From Begonia masoniana (lineage: Eukaryota; Streptophyta; Magnoliopsida; Cucurbitales; Begoniaceae), in the NCBI GenBank assembly GCA_022432975.1, contig CM039502.1, positions 3,772,375 through 3,836,374 on the forward strand: 64,000 nt of DNA. The letters run 5' to 3'. Both the position numbers and the translations under genes were made by a program. The notes under the pieces were generated by a model. The model was not told the DNA's origin. It searched no databases and worked only from the letters and a program-made list of their open reading frames with translations. Positions 35,727 to 48,400 of this stretch are shown piece after piece (the stretch's first letter is position 1; each line of letters starts with the position of its first letter).

Positions 35727-36804
35727 CTCCAAGCTCTGCGGATGGACAGCCTCCGAAGCTGCAACTGTCGTTATTATATCTCGAAAATGAGTTTCATGGC
35801 AGAGAAAGGCATACTGAGTCGCTCAGAACGATTCACTAGTTAAATGTACATATCATCTTCTCAGCATATCATCTGATGGCCACTCAAAAACTCAAAATAA
35901 AAGTAATTATAATTAATAGAAAATCATGATCGTTTTAGACACCACTTTACATGCACAGCATTTTCATTTTCCAAAGGGAAAAATGCAAAATAGGGATTCA
36001 TGTTTAAGGAAAAATGCAAAATAAGAATTCAGGTTTAAGAAATAGACAACGAAAGGAAACATCTTTGGTTGTGGGAAGAAAATGAAAAGATGTTTGAGAA
36101 ATAGACAAAAAAAAAAAAATAGGCGGTTTTTTGTTTTAAGTACGGCGAGAGGCCGGTTGGTCCGATCAAGAATGAAAATTTTGGTAAGAATCCATGGTGG
36201 GAATTGGAACAAAACTCTCATTGGAGGTATATGAATAACCGGTGGTTTTCTCTAGAAGTTATGTTAGGATTTGAATTCTAATTAGAAAACTTGGTTTAAG
36301 ATGGTTTAAAATTTGAATTTTTGGACGGAGTTGATGCTATTATTGTCGCTGCGTTTCAGTCGAAAGAGGTATGATAAATTGATTCTCATCTGTTGTGAAT
36401 TTGTGTAGATTTGTTGTTTTGATGAGAAAATAGAAATTTTTTAATGTAAAAATCATAACTTTTGTCGAAGGAAATTATGAATGAGTACCCAAATTTATTT
36501 AAAGTTTTTTTTTGTTGTTAACGTGTCATTGGGTGCAAAATTTTAAACTTAATCATGGTCATTTTTACTATTGCGATCGTCTGAGTATTGTCGTTATTTA
36601 TATTTTTATTATGTCTTTGGCATGATGTATTCGGAGTTCGCGAATGACTCTATTTTAACTTAGTTTTATTTTTTGTACAAAAAGTGTTTATTTTATTATG
36701 TACCGCATTATAGTGAATTGATTTACATTTACCTTTATGTATAATTTATTTCAGTCAATTTTATAATTTTTTTATTAAAAAGCATGCTCACTTATCGTTT
36801 ATAA
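35727..36804. other. NdhL upstream region, no gene seen
   Basis: AT-rich sequence with the NdhL promoter side at its left. An open minus frame at 35964-36221 has no recognisable domain. Short AAATGCAAAATA motif pairs occur at 35983-36030. Confidence 0.55.
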
Positions 36805-39800
36805 GTGAAAGATCGATCCCCTCTCCAGGTTTGAGTCAAGTTGATCCCCAGTTGCCGACGAAGAAATATTTGCGATATAAACTAGAAAAAATATGAAATT
36901 CTTCTATGCAATGCGTTGCTGCAGCAATACGCCATATCTATTTTTCCTTTCTCCTCTTCTTTTTGTATTTTTTTTTTTACGCTCTTTCGGGCTTTCTCCT
37001 CGGCTCCTTGTTCCACAATTCATTTTCTTCTATTTAAAAGCATTTTCCAATCATTTTTCTCTCTTTTAATTTTCTATTTTCAATTCTAGAAATTATATCA
37101 TACCCAATCTGCTTTTGCCAAATTTTTGTTTTTTATTTTTGAGATGCTCTTCTTCTTTCTCTTAATCTCCAAAATTGTTGCATTGCTCTTGAAACTTGTG
37201 AGCCTTATCTTTATTATAATTTAAAAAATATTTCCAATAACGTTCATCTCTGCAATAATCATCAGCATTAAATATGATTTTCCTATTACTATAATCATAA
37301 TAAAGGTTTTTATTCAAATCTGATGCTACGAGACAATACTGCAACATTTAACTACAAAACAAACATTTTTTATTTTTATCACCAAATTTTAACAATCATT
37401 ATCTTAATTAATCTGATAACTCTTTTTCAAGAGTTATCACATGACTTGTAATTAATTTGTAAAACTTCCGCTATAATAATAAATATTTAAAAAAGGGTAA
37501 AGTGCAATTTGGCCCCTACAACTAGGTGAAATGGACAATTTACACCGTAAACTTGGATAATGGGTAATTTGGCCCCTACAACTAGGGTAAAGTGCAATAT
37601 GGCCCCTACCGTCACATTTTCCGTTAAAAAGTCACGTTTTTTGCACGTGTTCATTTTTTCTTCCGAAAATACCCTTGCCTTGCATTTGTTTTTAATTAAG
37701 GTGGACTGAACCGGTTTTTGCTGAATGGTTCAGCTTAACCCTCAGTTAATTCAAACTCTGAACTTCAAAGTTGGTCTGAAAACTGAAGCTTCGACTCAAG
37801 AACTCAAGTGCAGGATTGTCGACTTCGAGCGACTGCCGACTGCCGACTGCCGACTAGCGAGACCTGAGGTTCGATTCGCAACTCCAGTCCCCAGCGACCA
37901 GCGTCCTACTCCCGACTCCTGTGGTGATCGAGTCCTCCGATTCGCAAGACGCAAAGCTCCGTCTCCGTCTCCGTCTCCGGCCCCGTCTCCGTCTCCGTCT
38001 CCGTGCTTTGTCTCCATCCTCACTCCTCACTGTATGTACTGTATTGTGTAATTTTTGTGGAAGTAAAAATTAGGGCTAATTGTTTTTTACTCAATGTTTG
38101 GATGTTGGTTGATAAATTAGAGTTAATTTTTGTTGATTAGTTGGTTGATTAATCAAAGATGATAATGGTTGTTTGGGTTAGAACAAAAAAACCAGAGATT
38201 TTTGCTGTGAATTAACTCGTCTGTGTATAAGGGTTCGATGGAACCAAAATTGTTGACTTAATTTGAAATTTTCTCTTTTTAATATCATTGCTCTAAATCT
38301 TGGATATTATATGACTAATGAATTAAAAAAGGGATGACTAATTAAATTGATAGTCTGAGTAGAAATTGAAATCTTAGATTTTTAATTGATTGATTAAATT
38401 TAAAAAGTTATTATTTCTATTGTGAGTTTGATCCTAAAAACCATTCTTGGATTGATTAAATAAGTATAAAGTGATAAATTTCAGTAATTAATTTATTAAA
38501 ATATTAATTCTACGGGGGATTATTCTTTATTCTTCAAATCAATATTACTTGTTGTATTAATACGTGTGGTTGTGTGATTAAAATCGACAACACTATAATA
38601 CCAGGATTTTATGGAAAATGTCATTACAGTTGATAATGAGTATAATTATTACCATACGAGTCTACTAAAACAATTAATACAAACTGATCAATAATAATGC
38701 AGTAGTGAGACCCTATAATACCAATAACTATACTCTATCCCTAAGCAGCTGCACATTGATTTAGCTTCTTCGAGTATTCTTGTAGCTTGTTCGAGTCTTG
38801 ATTCAGCATCTGTGACTCTTGCTTTATCCTCTTCGAGTGTAGATTGTAAAATGTTAAGTACATTCTTCTGTCTCTTTGCTAGTGGTTCGTCGTATCAGGA
38901 AAAGAAATTGTATCATCTTACACTTCCCTGAAAAAATATCAATCGTTATTTACAGTAGAAATTTATACATCAATTATGACAACGAATAAAAATTTATCTC
39001 AAACTTCAGACAAGTAAAAAACTTTAGTCCACGATTCTTCCGTCCAGCAAACAAGTTCCCAATTGTTCCTCAATTTTCAGCACATAACAGGATTTTAGAC
39101 AACTCAAATGTGAACTAGATATGCAGAAAAAGAGCAAACAGATTTTCAGAATTTGCAAACCAATTTTGAAAAGTTTCAGCAAATCAAAACAGCGAAAGGT
39201 AATGCAACAACAAAGTTTAATTTCAAATATGCTTGCAGCTTAAAGACTTAAGTAGATAATTCAGCAAAGTAAGCAAGCAATACGCAGAAAAATAGAAAAT
39301 CAATTACCATTCAGCAACAAAATTTCAGCAATTTGAAAACTAGATTTTGCAAAACTAGAAATTGCACAGATTCAGCAATCAAAACAGATTTTTGGTATTG
39401 GATTTTTAGCCATTTAAAATCTGTAAAATCCCTTAGAAACATGGAACAAAATACAAACCAGCAGTGGAACAATTTGGCAAAAATCACTCAATAGAAAACA
39501 GCCAACATCCTTAACATGCTCAGCCTATCCGAACAAATATTTTTTTTTTCTCAACACAATTTATCATGGAAAAGCAAAGTTGCAGCATGTTCTTCTAACC
39601 AAAACGGCAAGCTAACCGGGTGAAAAACAGGACATGGAATTCAACATATTCTCTCAACCTTAGCCAATTCACAGAAGTGTCAAACACAAGATATGTTGCA
39701 ACAGATTGTAGCAATTGAATTATGCAACAATTTTATCCAAACAGAAACAGAATTGCATCCAAGAACAGAACAGAATTACAGAGGTTCAAAATCAACTTGC

Positions 39801-41222
39801 AACAGTTTATATTCCAAGTTAAACATGCAATTGATTCATCAAAACAGCAAGCAATTTTTTTTTTTTAAACAGAACACTATCCAGAAAAAAAAAAAAAAAA
39901 AACATAAAACTACTTTCTCTAGTTTTTTTGTTCTAACCCAAACAACCATTATCATCTTTGATTAATCAACCAACTAATCAACAAAAATTAACTCTAATTT
40001 ATCAACCAACATCCAAACATTGAGTAAAAAACAATTAGCCCTAACTTTTACTTCCACAAAAATTACACAATACAGTACATACAGTGAGGAGTGAGGATGG
40101 AGACAAAGCACGGAGACGGAGACGGAGACGGGGCCGGAGACGGAGCTTTGCGTCTTGCGAATCGGAGGACTCGATCACCACAGGAGTCGGGAGTAGGACG
40201 CTGGTCGCTGGGGACGGGAGTTGCGAATCGAACCTCAGGTCTCGCTAGTCGGCAGTCGGCAGTCGCTCGAAGTCGACAATCCTGCACTTGAGTTCTTGAG
40301 TCGAAGCTTCAGTTTTCAGACTCTGAACTCTGAAGTTCAAAGTTTGAATTAACTGAGGGTTAAGCTGAACCATTCAGCAAAAACCGGTTCAGTCCACCTT
40401 AATTAAAAACAAATGCAGGGCAAGGGTATTTTCGGAAGAAAAAATAAACACGTGCAAAAAACGTGACTTTTTAACGAAAAATGTGACGGTAGGGGCCATA
40501 TTGTACTTTACCCTAGTTGTAGAGACCAAATTACCCATTATCCAAGTTTACGGTGTAAATTGTCCATTTCACCTAGTTGTAGGGGCCAAATTGCACTTTA
40601 CCCTTTAAAAAAATAGTTGGGCGGTTCGATACGTTTTAGGCAGGTCGGCTCCCGTTCTGTCTCGGGTCCCTTTTAGGCCGTGACAGTAAGTCACCTTTCA
40701 AAATCAGTTCTTTAATTGTTTGTTTGTATTTTTTGTCAAGATTTTATCATTTTTGTGTTATTTTTTCGTTATTCTACCATTCCTTCATCATTTCATCGTA
40801 TTTTGGTAGATGGCGGCTTGAATCATCATATTCAAGCTGCATCCTTTCGACTTACAGTTTTCGATCATCCCACAAGTCGCTCGCTTACTTCTAGAGATCA
40901 TCCACTCCATTCCATTTCTTTTATTGAAATTCACTTCCAAGAGTCTGTCTTGAATTTCGTAAATCCACTTTCAAGACATTTTTCTATTTGTCCATTTACG
41001 CGCGTCCGCGTTCAGTCTTGAAGCCCACTCCTGATAGCCCTTTGCAACCCAATCGTCCACACCCTTTGTTTGAGGCCGTTCACACCCTTTGTTGACTAAT
41101 AGATCATCAATATGCACGAAAAATACAATGAAATCAAAGAGAAAAGGAGAGATAAAAATTAGTTGCAATCATCGGTCTTGGTGATTTGTATTGCGTTGTT
41201 GTGATCTCCACGAATATTTTTC
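36805..41222. repeat. Copy A of a duplicated NUF2-upstream segment (split by a Mutator-like element)
   Basis: AAGTGAAAGATCGATCCCCT at 36805 matches 55473 (AAGTGAAAGATCGACTCCCC), and similarity continues for about 70 bp. It resumes over 37200-37494 (matching 56190-56470) and 40613-41222 (matching 56470-57057), in the same order and orientation. Identity is roughly 80-90 percent by eye. The 3.1-kb element 37495-40603 is an insertion in this copy only. Confidence 0.75.
37495..40603. mobile_element. Mutator-like non-autonomous element with ~690-bp TIRs
   Basis: Both ends start GGGTAAAGTGCAATTTGGCC (left at 37495; right inverted, ending 40603). The inverted arms run to about 38195 and from about 39912, with very high identity, including a (GTCTCC)n stretch and the GTTCAGCTTAACCCTCAGTT block. 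The 9-bp flanks are identical: TTTAAAAAA at 37486-37494 and 40604-40612, matching the 9-bp TSD of Mutator-like elements, though the sequence is simple. The 1.7-kb centre shows no transposase. The high arm identity suggests recent activity. Confidence 0.85.
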
Positions 41223-41255
41223 ATCTGGACCAGCATTTTTATCGGCTTCTTACAG

Positions 41256-41716
41256 GATTTTATCTTTTAGCAAAAATTGAAGAAGCTACTGATGATGCGA
41301 TATATAACTGAACTCATCATATGGTGAGTGGGCACACGCTCAAGCATCTATGTGCTGCTATAGTTCCTGTCTTTTTTACCATAATGCTTGCAAAGCGAAT
41401 TATCGAAGTAGAAAGGTAACTTACTATAATGATTTGAAAGACTAATTATATTCTCCCAACTTTTATGAGTAATAATATGGCATAAGTTCGTATTGCCAAG
41501 TTAAAGAATGCCAGTTCATTAGTCAATCATTACCTTGTGTGCTTGCTTTTCGTATTAAAAAAAAATTAGTTTACTTTAATCAGACATTAAGTTTGTTTTT
41601 CATATTTCCCATGGAGACTCAGCTTGCTGGAGAGCTGGAAAGTTTCTTGGATCAAATTTAGAGACGACAAAAATAAGATCGAAAGTCACTCCTGTTCCTA
41701 CACAGCTGTTGAATAA
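41256..41716 (+). pseudogene. Alkaline (phyto)ceramidase-like C-terminal fragment
   Basis: Two exon-like pieces are joined by a GT-AG intron: 41256-41415 and 41617-41716. The first reads FYLLAKIEEATDDAIYN, then a TGA (41309-41311) where Trp is expected, then THHMVSGHTLKHLCAA and VPVFFTIMLAKR. The second reads RLSLLESWKVSWIKFR and ends in TAA after YTAVE. Alkaline phytoceramidases are multi-pass ER/Golgi membrane enzymes that hydrolyse phytoceramide; SGHTLKHL carries the conserved His residues of the C-terminal catalytic motif. The rest of the gene is missing to the left, where the NUF2-upstream duplicate (copy A) begins. Nonfunctional. Confidence 0.8.
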
Positions 41717-42420
41717 CATTAGAGCATTGGTGGAGAGGTTATACTTTGATGCAAATTCAACAAGACGACCACCTACTTGTCAATACTTTACTGTATCTAA
41801 AGATGTCAATACTTGTGCAATGTCAATATAGGACAACATTTTTCGTCGCATGTTCATAAGAATGGTCATCAAACCGTGTCAGATCTCTTCAAATGTACCC
41901 TCCTCATCTTTGTCTTAATCACTTCAAGTTTGAAATCAGAAAAACGAAGAACAATGACAAGACGTTTGATGCCATAAGTACCTTCTAAAGTGAAATAACA
42001 GCATCCATTAGATGTTCTGTACAAAGTAGTAAACTGTTGAACTAAAAGCAGACAAGCCTTCCTAATTTCCAGTGAAATGTAGCTATCAGTCCTCCGTTTG
42101 CACCTTGAGCGTTGGCAGCAATGACCAAATTGAATTTGAATAGTGGTTAAACTGCGTTCACCCACAAGCAAAGCATTTGTAACTTTCTCTGCTAAACAAC
42201 ATCAAAATCTCTGTTTCATATTTATAAATGCAAAAGCACAACTGGCCAAGTAGAAAAACAGTAGGGTTTTTCCTTTGTCTTGGTTGTACTTACTTGTGAC
42301 AATCAGTCATGTAAAAACAATGAGGTTGCGGTGGGACTTAGCTCATACCAGTGGACTTATATTGAAACAGAGTAAAAGTACAAAAGCACATAGATCATAT
42401 AAAGGAGAGGAATGGCAAAC
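41717..42420. other. Region between the ceramidase relic and NUF2 exon 10
   Basis: An open minus frame (41869-42171, with VTNALLVGERSLTTIQIQF-type sequence) has no family I recognise. The expected last short exon of NUF2 was looked for here and not found with confidence. Confidence 0.4.
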
Positions 42421-45400
42421 CTCTTTTACAATCTCTTCATATTTGTTAGCTAACTCCAGCAGTTTAGCACGGGTAGATTCCCTACATGAATGAGTCTTTG
42501 AAGTAATGGCGTCGACCTATTAATTGGAAAATCAAGTATTACAAATCAATACAAAGCTCCACCTTAAAGCAAAACACATTTACCTCCATCAGCACAATTT
42601 CCACATTTCTCTGTATTGCTTGTAAATCTTGTCTCTTGGATTCAACCTCCAACTTAACATTATCAAGTTCTTTTGTAGCCTCTTCACTCTTAAGATCTCT
42701 CTCCTTCTCTAGTTGTTTTATTAGTTCATCCACCTGATTAACTGAGGAACATACCAAAATATGCTCTAAAAGAGGTATAGGTAGGACGGAAAAACATATA
42801 AACAGAAGTTAAATAAATAACAATACCCTTGACTTGTTGCTCAACCATTTTAGCCTCAAGTGATTTGTCCAAAACTTCTTCATCACTCACGTTAGCTTTT
42901 AGGATCTTAAATTCTTTGTCCACTGACTTTGCAGAGTTTACCTGTCAAAAAGAATACTTAACATTATTTTTGTTTTATATATGACAATCAAAAATATCAT
43001 TGTATATATAATTCAAAATCAGTTAAATTTTTCTGAAACTTTAAAGAGCTTATTGATATATCCATAAAATGAGACTAAAATAAAACATCAAGCTTTTCAT
43101 TAGTGTCAAAAGTATAGATAGGAGTTTATCAAGCCTTATGATTTTTACATCTCTTAGAAAGGAAAGAAATAAACTGCAAATAGTAGAATGTGTTGAATAG
43201 ACATTGAATTCATTTTTCATAAAAATACCATTAAATTTTTACCATTTACTGATCATTAGGAGCTCCGGAAGATGAACACATCAAACTCAGTTGCATAAAC
43301 AACAATACAACAGTTATGCAAAGAACAGCCCCTACAAGAATACACATTGAATTCATTTTTCATAAGAATACCATTAAATTTTTACCATTTACTGATCATT
43401 AAGAAAGAACAGCCCCTACAAGAATACACATTGAATTCATTTTTCATAAAAATACCATTAAATTTTTACCATTTACTGATCATTAGGAGCTCCGGAAGAT
43501 GAACACATCAACTCAGTTGCATAAACAACAATACAACAGTTATGCAAAGAACAGCCCCTACAAGAATACACATTGAATTCATTTTTCATAAAAATACCAT
43601 TAAATTTTTACCATTTACTGATCATTAGGAGCTCCGGAAGATGAACACATCAACTCAGTTGCATAAACAACAATACAACAGTTATGCAAAGAACAGCCCC
43701 TACAAGAATACACATTGAATTCATTTTTCATAAGAATACCATTAAATTTTTACCATTTACTGATCATTAAGATGAACACATACAACTCAGTTGCATAAAC
43801 AACAATACAACAGTTGTATACCTGTTCTTGTATGAACTGCATCTGAGCAAAGAGTTTTGACAATTTCTTCAAAACCTGAAAATAAATGAATAGAAATTCA
43901 TAGAACTATTTTCTCTCCAAAACCTACATTATCTCCCTTCAGCACTCCCAAGGTTCTGTATGATGCACGATTGAAGCTCTAGTAATTATCATCAATTTTT
44001 CATAGAAAATAATTTTACTAACTGTATAGTACAAGAGGCGACAAGACTTTTCATCTACTATAGAGCCATGAAAAAACTTATCGATGAAGCGTAATCAAAA
44101 CGATGGCTTTGTCTCCAAAATAATTTTTAACACCACAATTTCTAAAAGACAATCAGTATGAATTCATTTATAGGAGTCAAAATATTACCATCCCTTCACT
44201 TCTCTCAAGAGTAATCCTAGTCCAGAAAGCTACGTTAGTCAATGTTATCCTCTCCTGAGTCTCTTTATTTATGAACATTCCTTCTCTCGATTCCTAAGAT
44301 AATTGATCTAGTAAACAAAGAATAAACCAAAGTTTTTCTATTCTTTTCCGCCGCATGCCATGATAAAAAAAAAAAACCAATGACTTTTCTAGAGGACACC
44401 TATTGACATCATTTTCATCCAATACAGAACTGTTGTCAGAAATTAAGTGAAGCTATCACTTATCACGCATTCGACTCCCCTTTTTAGTCACTATGGTATG
44501 TAGATGTGTTTTGCATTTCAACCATCACGTTTTTACAATTTCTTTGAAGCCAAATATTAGATGAGATGTTTTAGTTAATGCATCTTTTTCAGTTGGGTTA
44601 ATTAATGGATTCAAATGTAACGGTATACTATTCCAAAAATACAAATCAAACTTTGATAAGTGTAACAAAATATCTATTATATCCATTTAACCTAAGGCGC
44701 TTTCTGAATGCTTATGAAAATACACCAAAGGTGTCAGATAGTCCTTTTTAGGTCTGCTAATTATCCCACCAAATGTTTCCTTATATAATTACATGAACAT
44801 ACACGACCTAAGCCACCCATGACACAAAATTTAATTTTAATTTTCTGCTTTAATTATTTTTATTTTCTTAAATTTTAGATTCCTCGTCGACGTGGAATTC
44901 TTAATCCTTATAAGTTTTGAAATCCTAATCTTAATTCTATTTAAAAAGGTGCTATGAATATTAAACAACAAATTTTAATAAGGATTTTTTTTTTTTTTTC
45001 CAAAAACTTATTTTTCAATATTTACTCTTAAAATTTTTATTTTGTGTGGGAGTAATATTTCGATTCACCCAATTAGTGTTAGAGCAAAGATTTTCATCTG
45101 CAGCTTACAACTCAAGATGGTTCTAATAAGAAATGAATCAATGATAACAAAGAGTGGTTCAATAGAATTAATCAATGATTTGATCAAATTGATCAACAAG
45201 ACTAAAAAATATATTTGCAATCTTAAGAAAATTGTTGCTGTGTCTATTGCTAAAAGGATATATCAATGTGTGAAACGACAATTGAAGACCAAACACCTTG
45301 AGTCTGACAACGAGGAGGGTGGAGAAAATGGAGTTCAATGGAAGATATAATGTGGCGTGAAAAACTCTAATGTAGCAAACAACTATGAACTTTTGTCTAG

Positions 45401-48400
45401 AGATTAGCCGACCATTAGCCATCACCAGAACGATGGGCCATCATTTTTGTTATGTGACAATGATCGACAACATCCACTATTCAACCTAAAAAACGACCAA
45501 CTAGCCACGAATTGGCCTTGCAAATCATCAATTCAAGAATTCCTACGTCGATTCATGAAATCAAAACCCTATACTGTGATTTTACTTCATCTCACTCCCA
45601 ACGACCACTAAGGGGCTTCTCACCTACAACAATATCGAATTTGAGACTAATGATGGCTTTTTGAACCAGATGTTAAGTGTGTTGGAGCGAGACAACTAAT
45701 GTTTTTGATAAAAAAAAAATGATGAACTTTTCCGACATCAATGGCAAATGTTTTTCAACAACAACCTAAAGGACAAGGTCAATTTCAAAGGAGGGAGTAA
45801 TGTTATAAAATAATAATAGAGGTAATTTGAAAATTATATAATGTGTTGGCAAAATTAATTTTAGTTAGTTATTGAGAAGTTTTGAGGAAAGTTAGAGTAG
45901 TAAGATGAGTTTATTATAGATGAGAAAAGGAAGGGTGAAAGGATATGTTGCTATGATGATATTTGATAGAACATTTTTGGTAGATTATTAAAGTTTTTTG
46001 AAATTAGCATTGTTGCTAATATTTTGTGCAATGATGATATTCTTCGTATTCAGATTACATATATTACAAGAACTATCATTTACAACACATTTTTCTTCAA
46101 CGACATAACATTTCACACTCTAACTTCCCACTAACTAATAAAAACTAACTATCCTATTCAACAACTACTTTCTATAATAAGTATTATATAATAATTGCAT
46201 CAATACTTCCCCTGTCGAGTTCGACCTCGTTCTCAAGGTCGCAAGATAAAACTAGAAGTTCAATCACGTAAATCCTTTGTCGGTGGCTTTTTTATCCATT
46301 TTATTCGATTCTACAACCAGTGTATCTCCTATAATCTCATTCAGTTCCATCATGTAAGATGATACTTACAATGATGGCCAACTTGCTATTTTTATCCACA
46401 ACGTAAACAAAGATTAACCTATCTTCGATGTTGTCGTTCTTCCAAAGTTGTAGCCACTCATAGGCCTCCACTTATTATTCAATTAGCAACAGGAGCTTTA
46501 TTTGAGGGTTGAGAATAATTCTTGCCATCAAGAACCTTTTTTTGAACTCCACCATCAATAGGGAAAATGGGTTTAGCTTGAAAATAATTAGAATTGAATT
46601 GGATTTTGTTAGACACTATTGATTGGAACCCAATTTAATGTCTTTTTTGGATTTATTCTCATATTTAAGTGCCAACATGGAGAACATCATAGTCATTTCT
46701 AGGCTACATGATACAAACATCATCTTACAACTCGCCAGATAATCCATTAAGAAAAGCTTCTAAAAGTGATTCTCGATCCATACCTCAAATACGAACTGCT
46801 AATTCCTAAAACTGAACATCATACTCTTTAATGCTTCCCGTTTGTTTTAAACTTACAAGTTATTCTTAGGGAGAACGAAATTTTTTAAGCTTGAAACGTT
46901 GACCCATAGAAAATTTTAATTCTTCCCAACCCAATTCATTCAAAAAAATCTCAAGCTTTACTGATCAAATATTCTGAAATGGTAAAAACTTGGTCATCAG
47001 GATGAATCCTAGCCACACAAGAAAATCTGTCCAACTTTTTTAACTCATGCAATCTAACCCTCTCCATCAAAAACAGAAAGCTCTACACGTGGAGAACTAC
47101 CCCATGCAAGTTTGCCACGAAACCTAGGTGGAGAATCATGATTGCAAAACTCACACCTATCAGTACCTCCATCCCACGTTGGATCCCTGGTTCAATGAGG
47201 AGGAAACAGATTATCTTTATGTCGTTCAACACTTACCTCTCATGGTGGTTCTCTGATTTGGCGTGAAGGGAACGACTCTGGCCATCGATGAACAGTTTCT
47301 CTCCACTGCGCATGCTCAGCAACTACCTACCACGTTAGGTTTTTTGGTCGGCGCGGTTCAAATCCACGTCGTTCCGATGCTTCTATCCACGACGGTTCTT
47401 CTCTTCTGCAAGGACCCATGCACATGACAGGGGTCGAATGTTTCTCCTCGTTTCGCCTGTGTATGTGCTGAAAATCCTCACCATACTCTTCTGAAAAATG
47501 AATGAACACGATGGGTGGTGAAATAGAACCAATGGTTTCCACTCCCTTTCCTTTTTCCTTTCCAATGGGTACGCTTGGTCCTTCAACATTATTTTTAACA
47601 GATTCTCTTAAAAAATTGATTTCAACCATTAATTTTGGTGAAGCTCGTAGACTTTCTTCAATTTTTGGAAGAGCAAAAATCTGGTTATTCAGAGAAGAAA
47701 TTTCTGCAAAAACTCGGGTATTCAAAGAAGAAAATTCTGCTCTTATGCCAGCCATTTCGTTTTCCATTTGATCTCCTCTCGTCACTGGTTTTGCCTTGCT
47801 CTATACCAAATTGATAGATAAACAACTCTTTTTTCATTAACAAACTTACAAATTAGCCACAAATTTCTTCAACATCATAATATTTTACACTCCCCTTTTC
47901 CATCTATAATAACCCCCTCAAAAACTTTCTACTAACTAATAAAAACTAACTTCCCTATTAAACAACTACCTTCTATAATAAGTGATGCCCGCCGAGCCAA
48001 GCAAGGCCTGCATTCTACCCACGAAGAGTGTTGGTTCACTCAAATTTCGGATGAGCCGACAAAATAGTAAAAAAACAAAAGCGATTAAATGGATGAGCAA
48101 ATGAAAGTCCAAATCAAACGAAATTTCAAGGGCAACTTAATATATGAGTGAAGAAAGATGCCTCAAAATTTCGTGGCAAAATAGTGTGTGGAAGTGTAGA
48201 TATGATGACAAATCTGAATGCTGTCCAATGAGCAAAGATTAGGGCTCTTGGCAAACAATCTTTCAAGGAAGATTCACAGCAAGGGGAAACCGGTTTATGA
48301 CCACTTTCTCTTGCCACCAACTCTTCAAGAGTTGAGAGAAAAGTAGAAATAAGATCCTTCAAGCAACCTTGAGCTTGAGGAAATGGAGGGGCAACTCCAC

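Noticed and set aside
45042..45350. Host gene encoding a lysine-rich 102-aa protein
   Set aside because: It directly follows a decayed primer-binding motif and an LTR-like repeat in the NUF2 intron. A retroelement gag relic is more likely.
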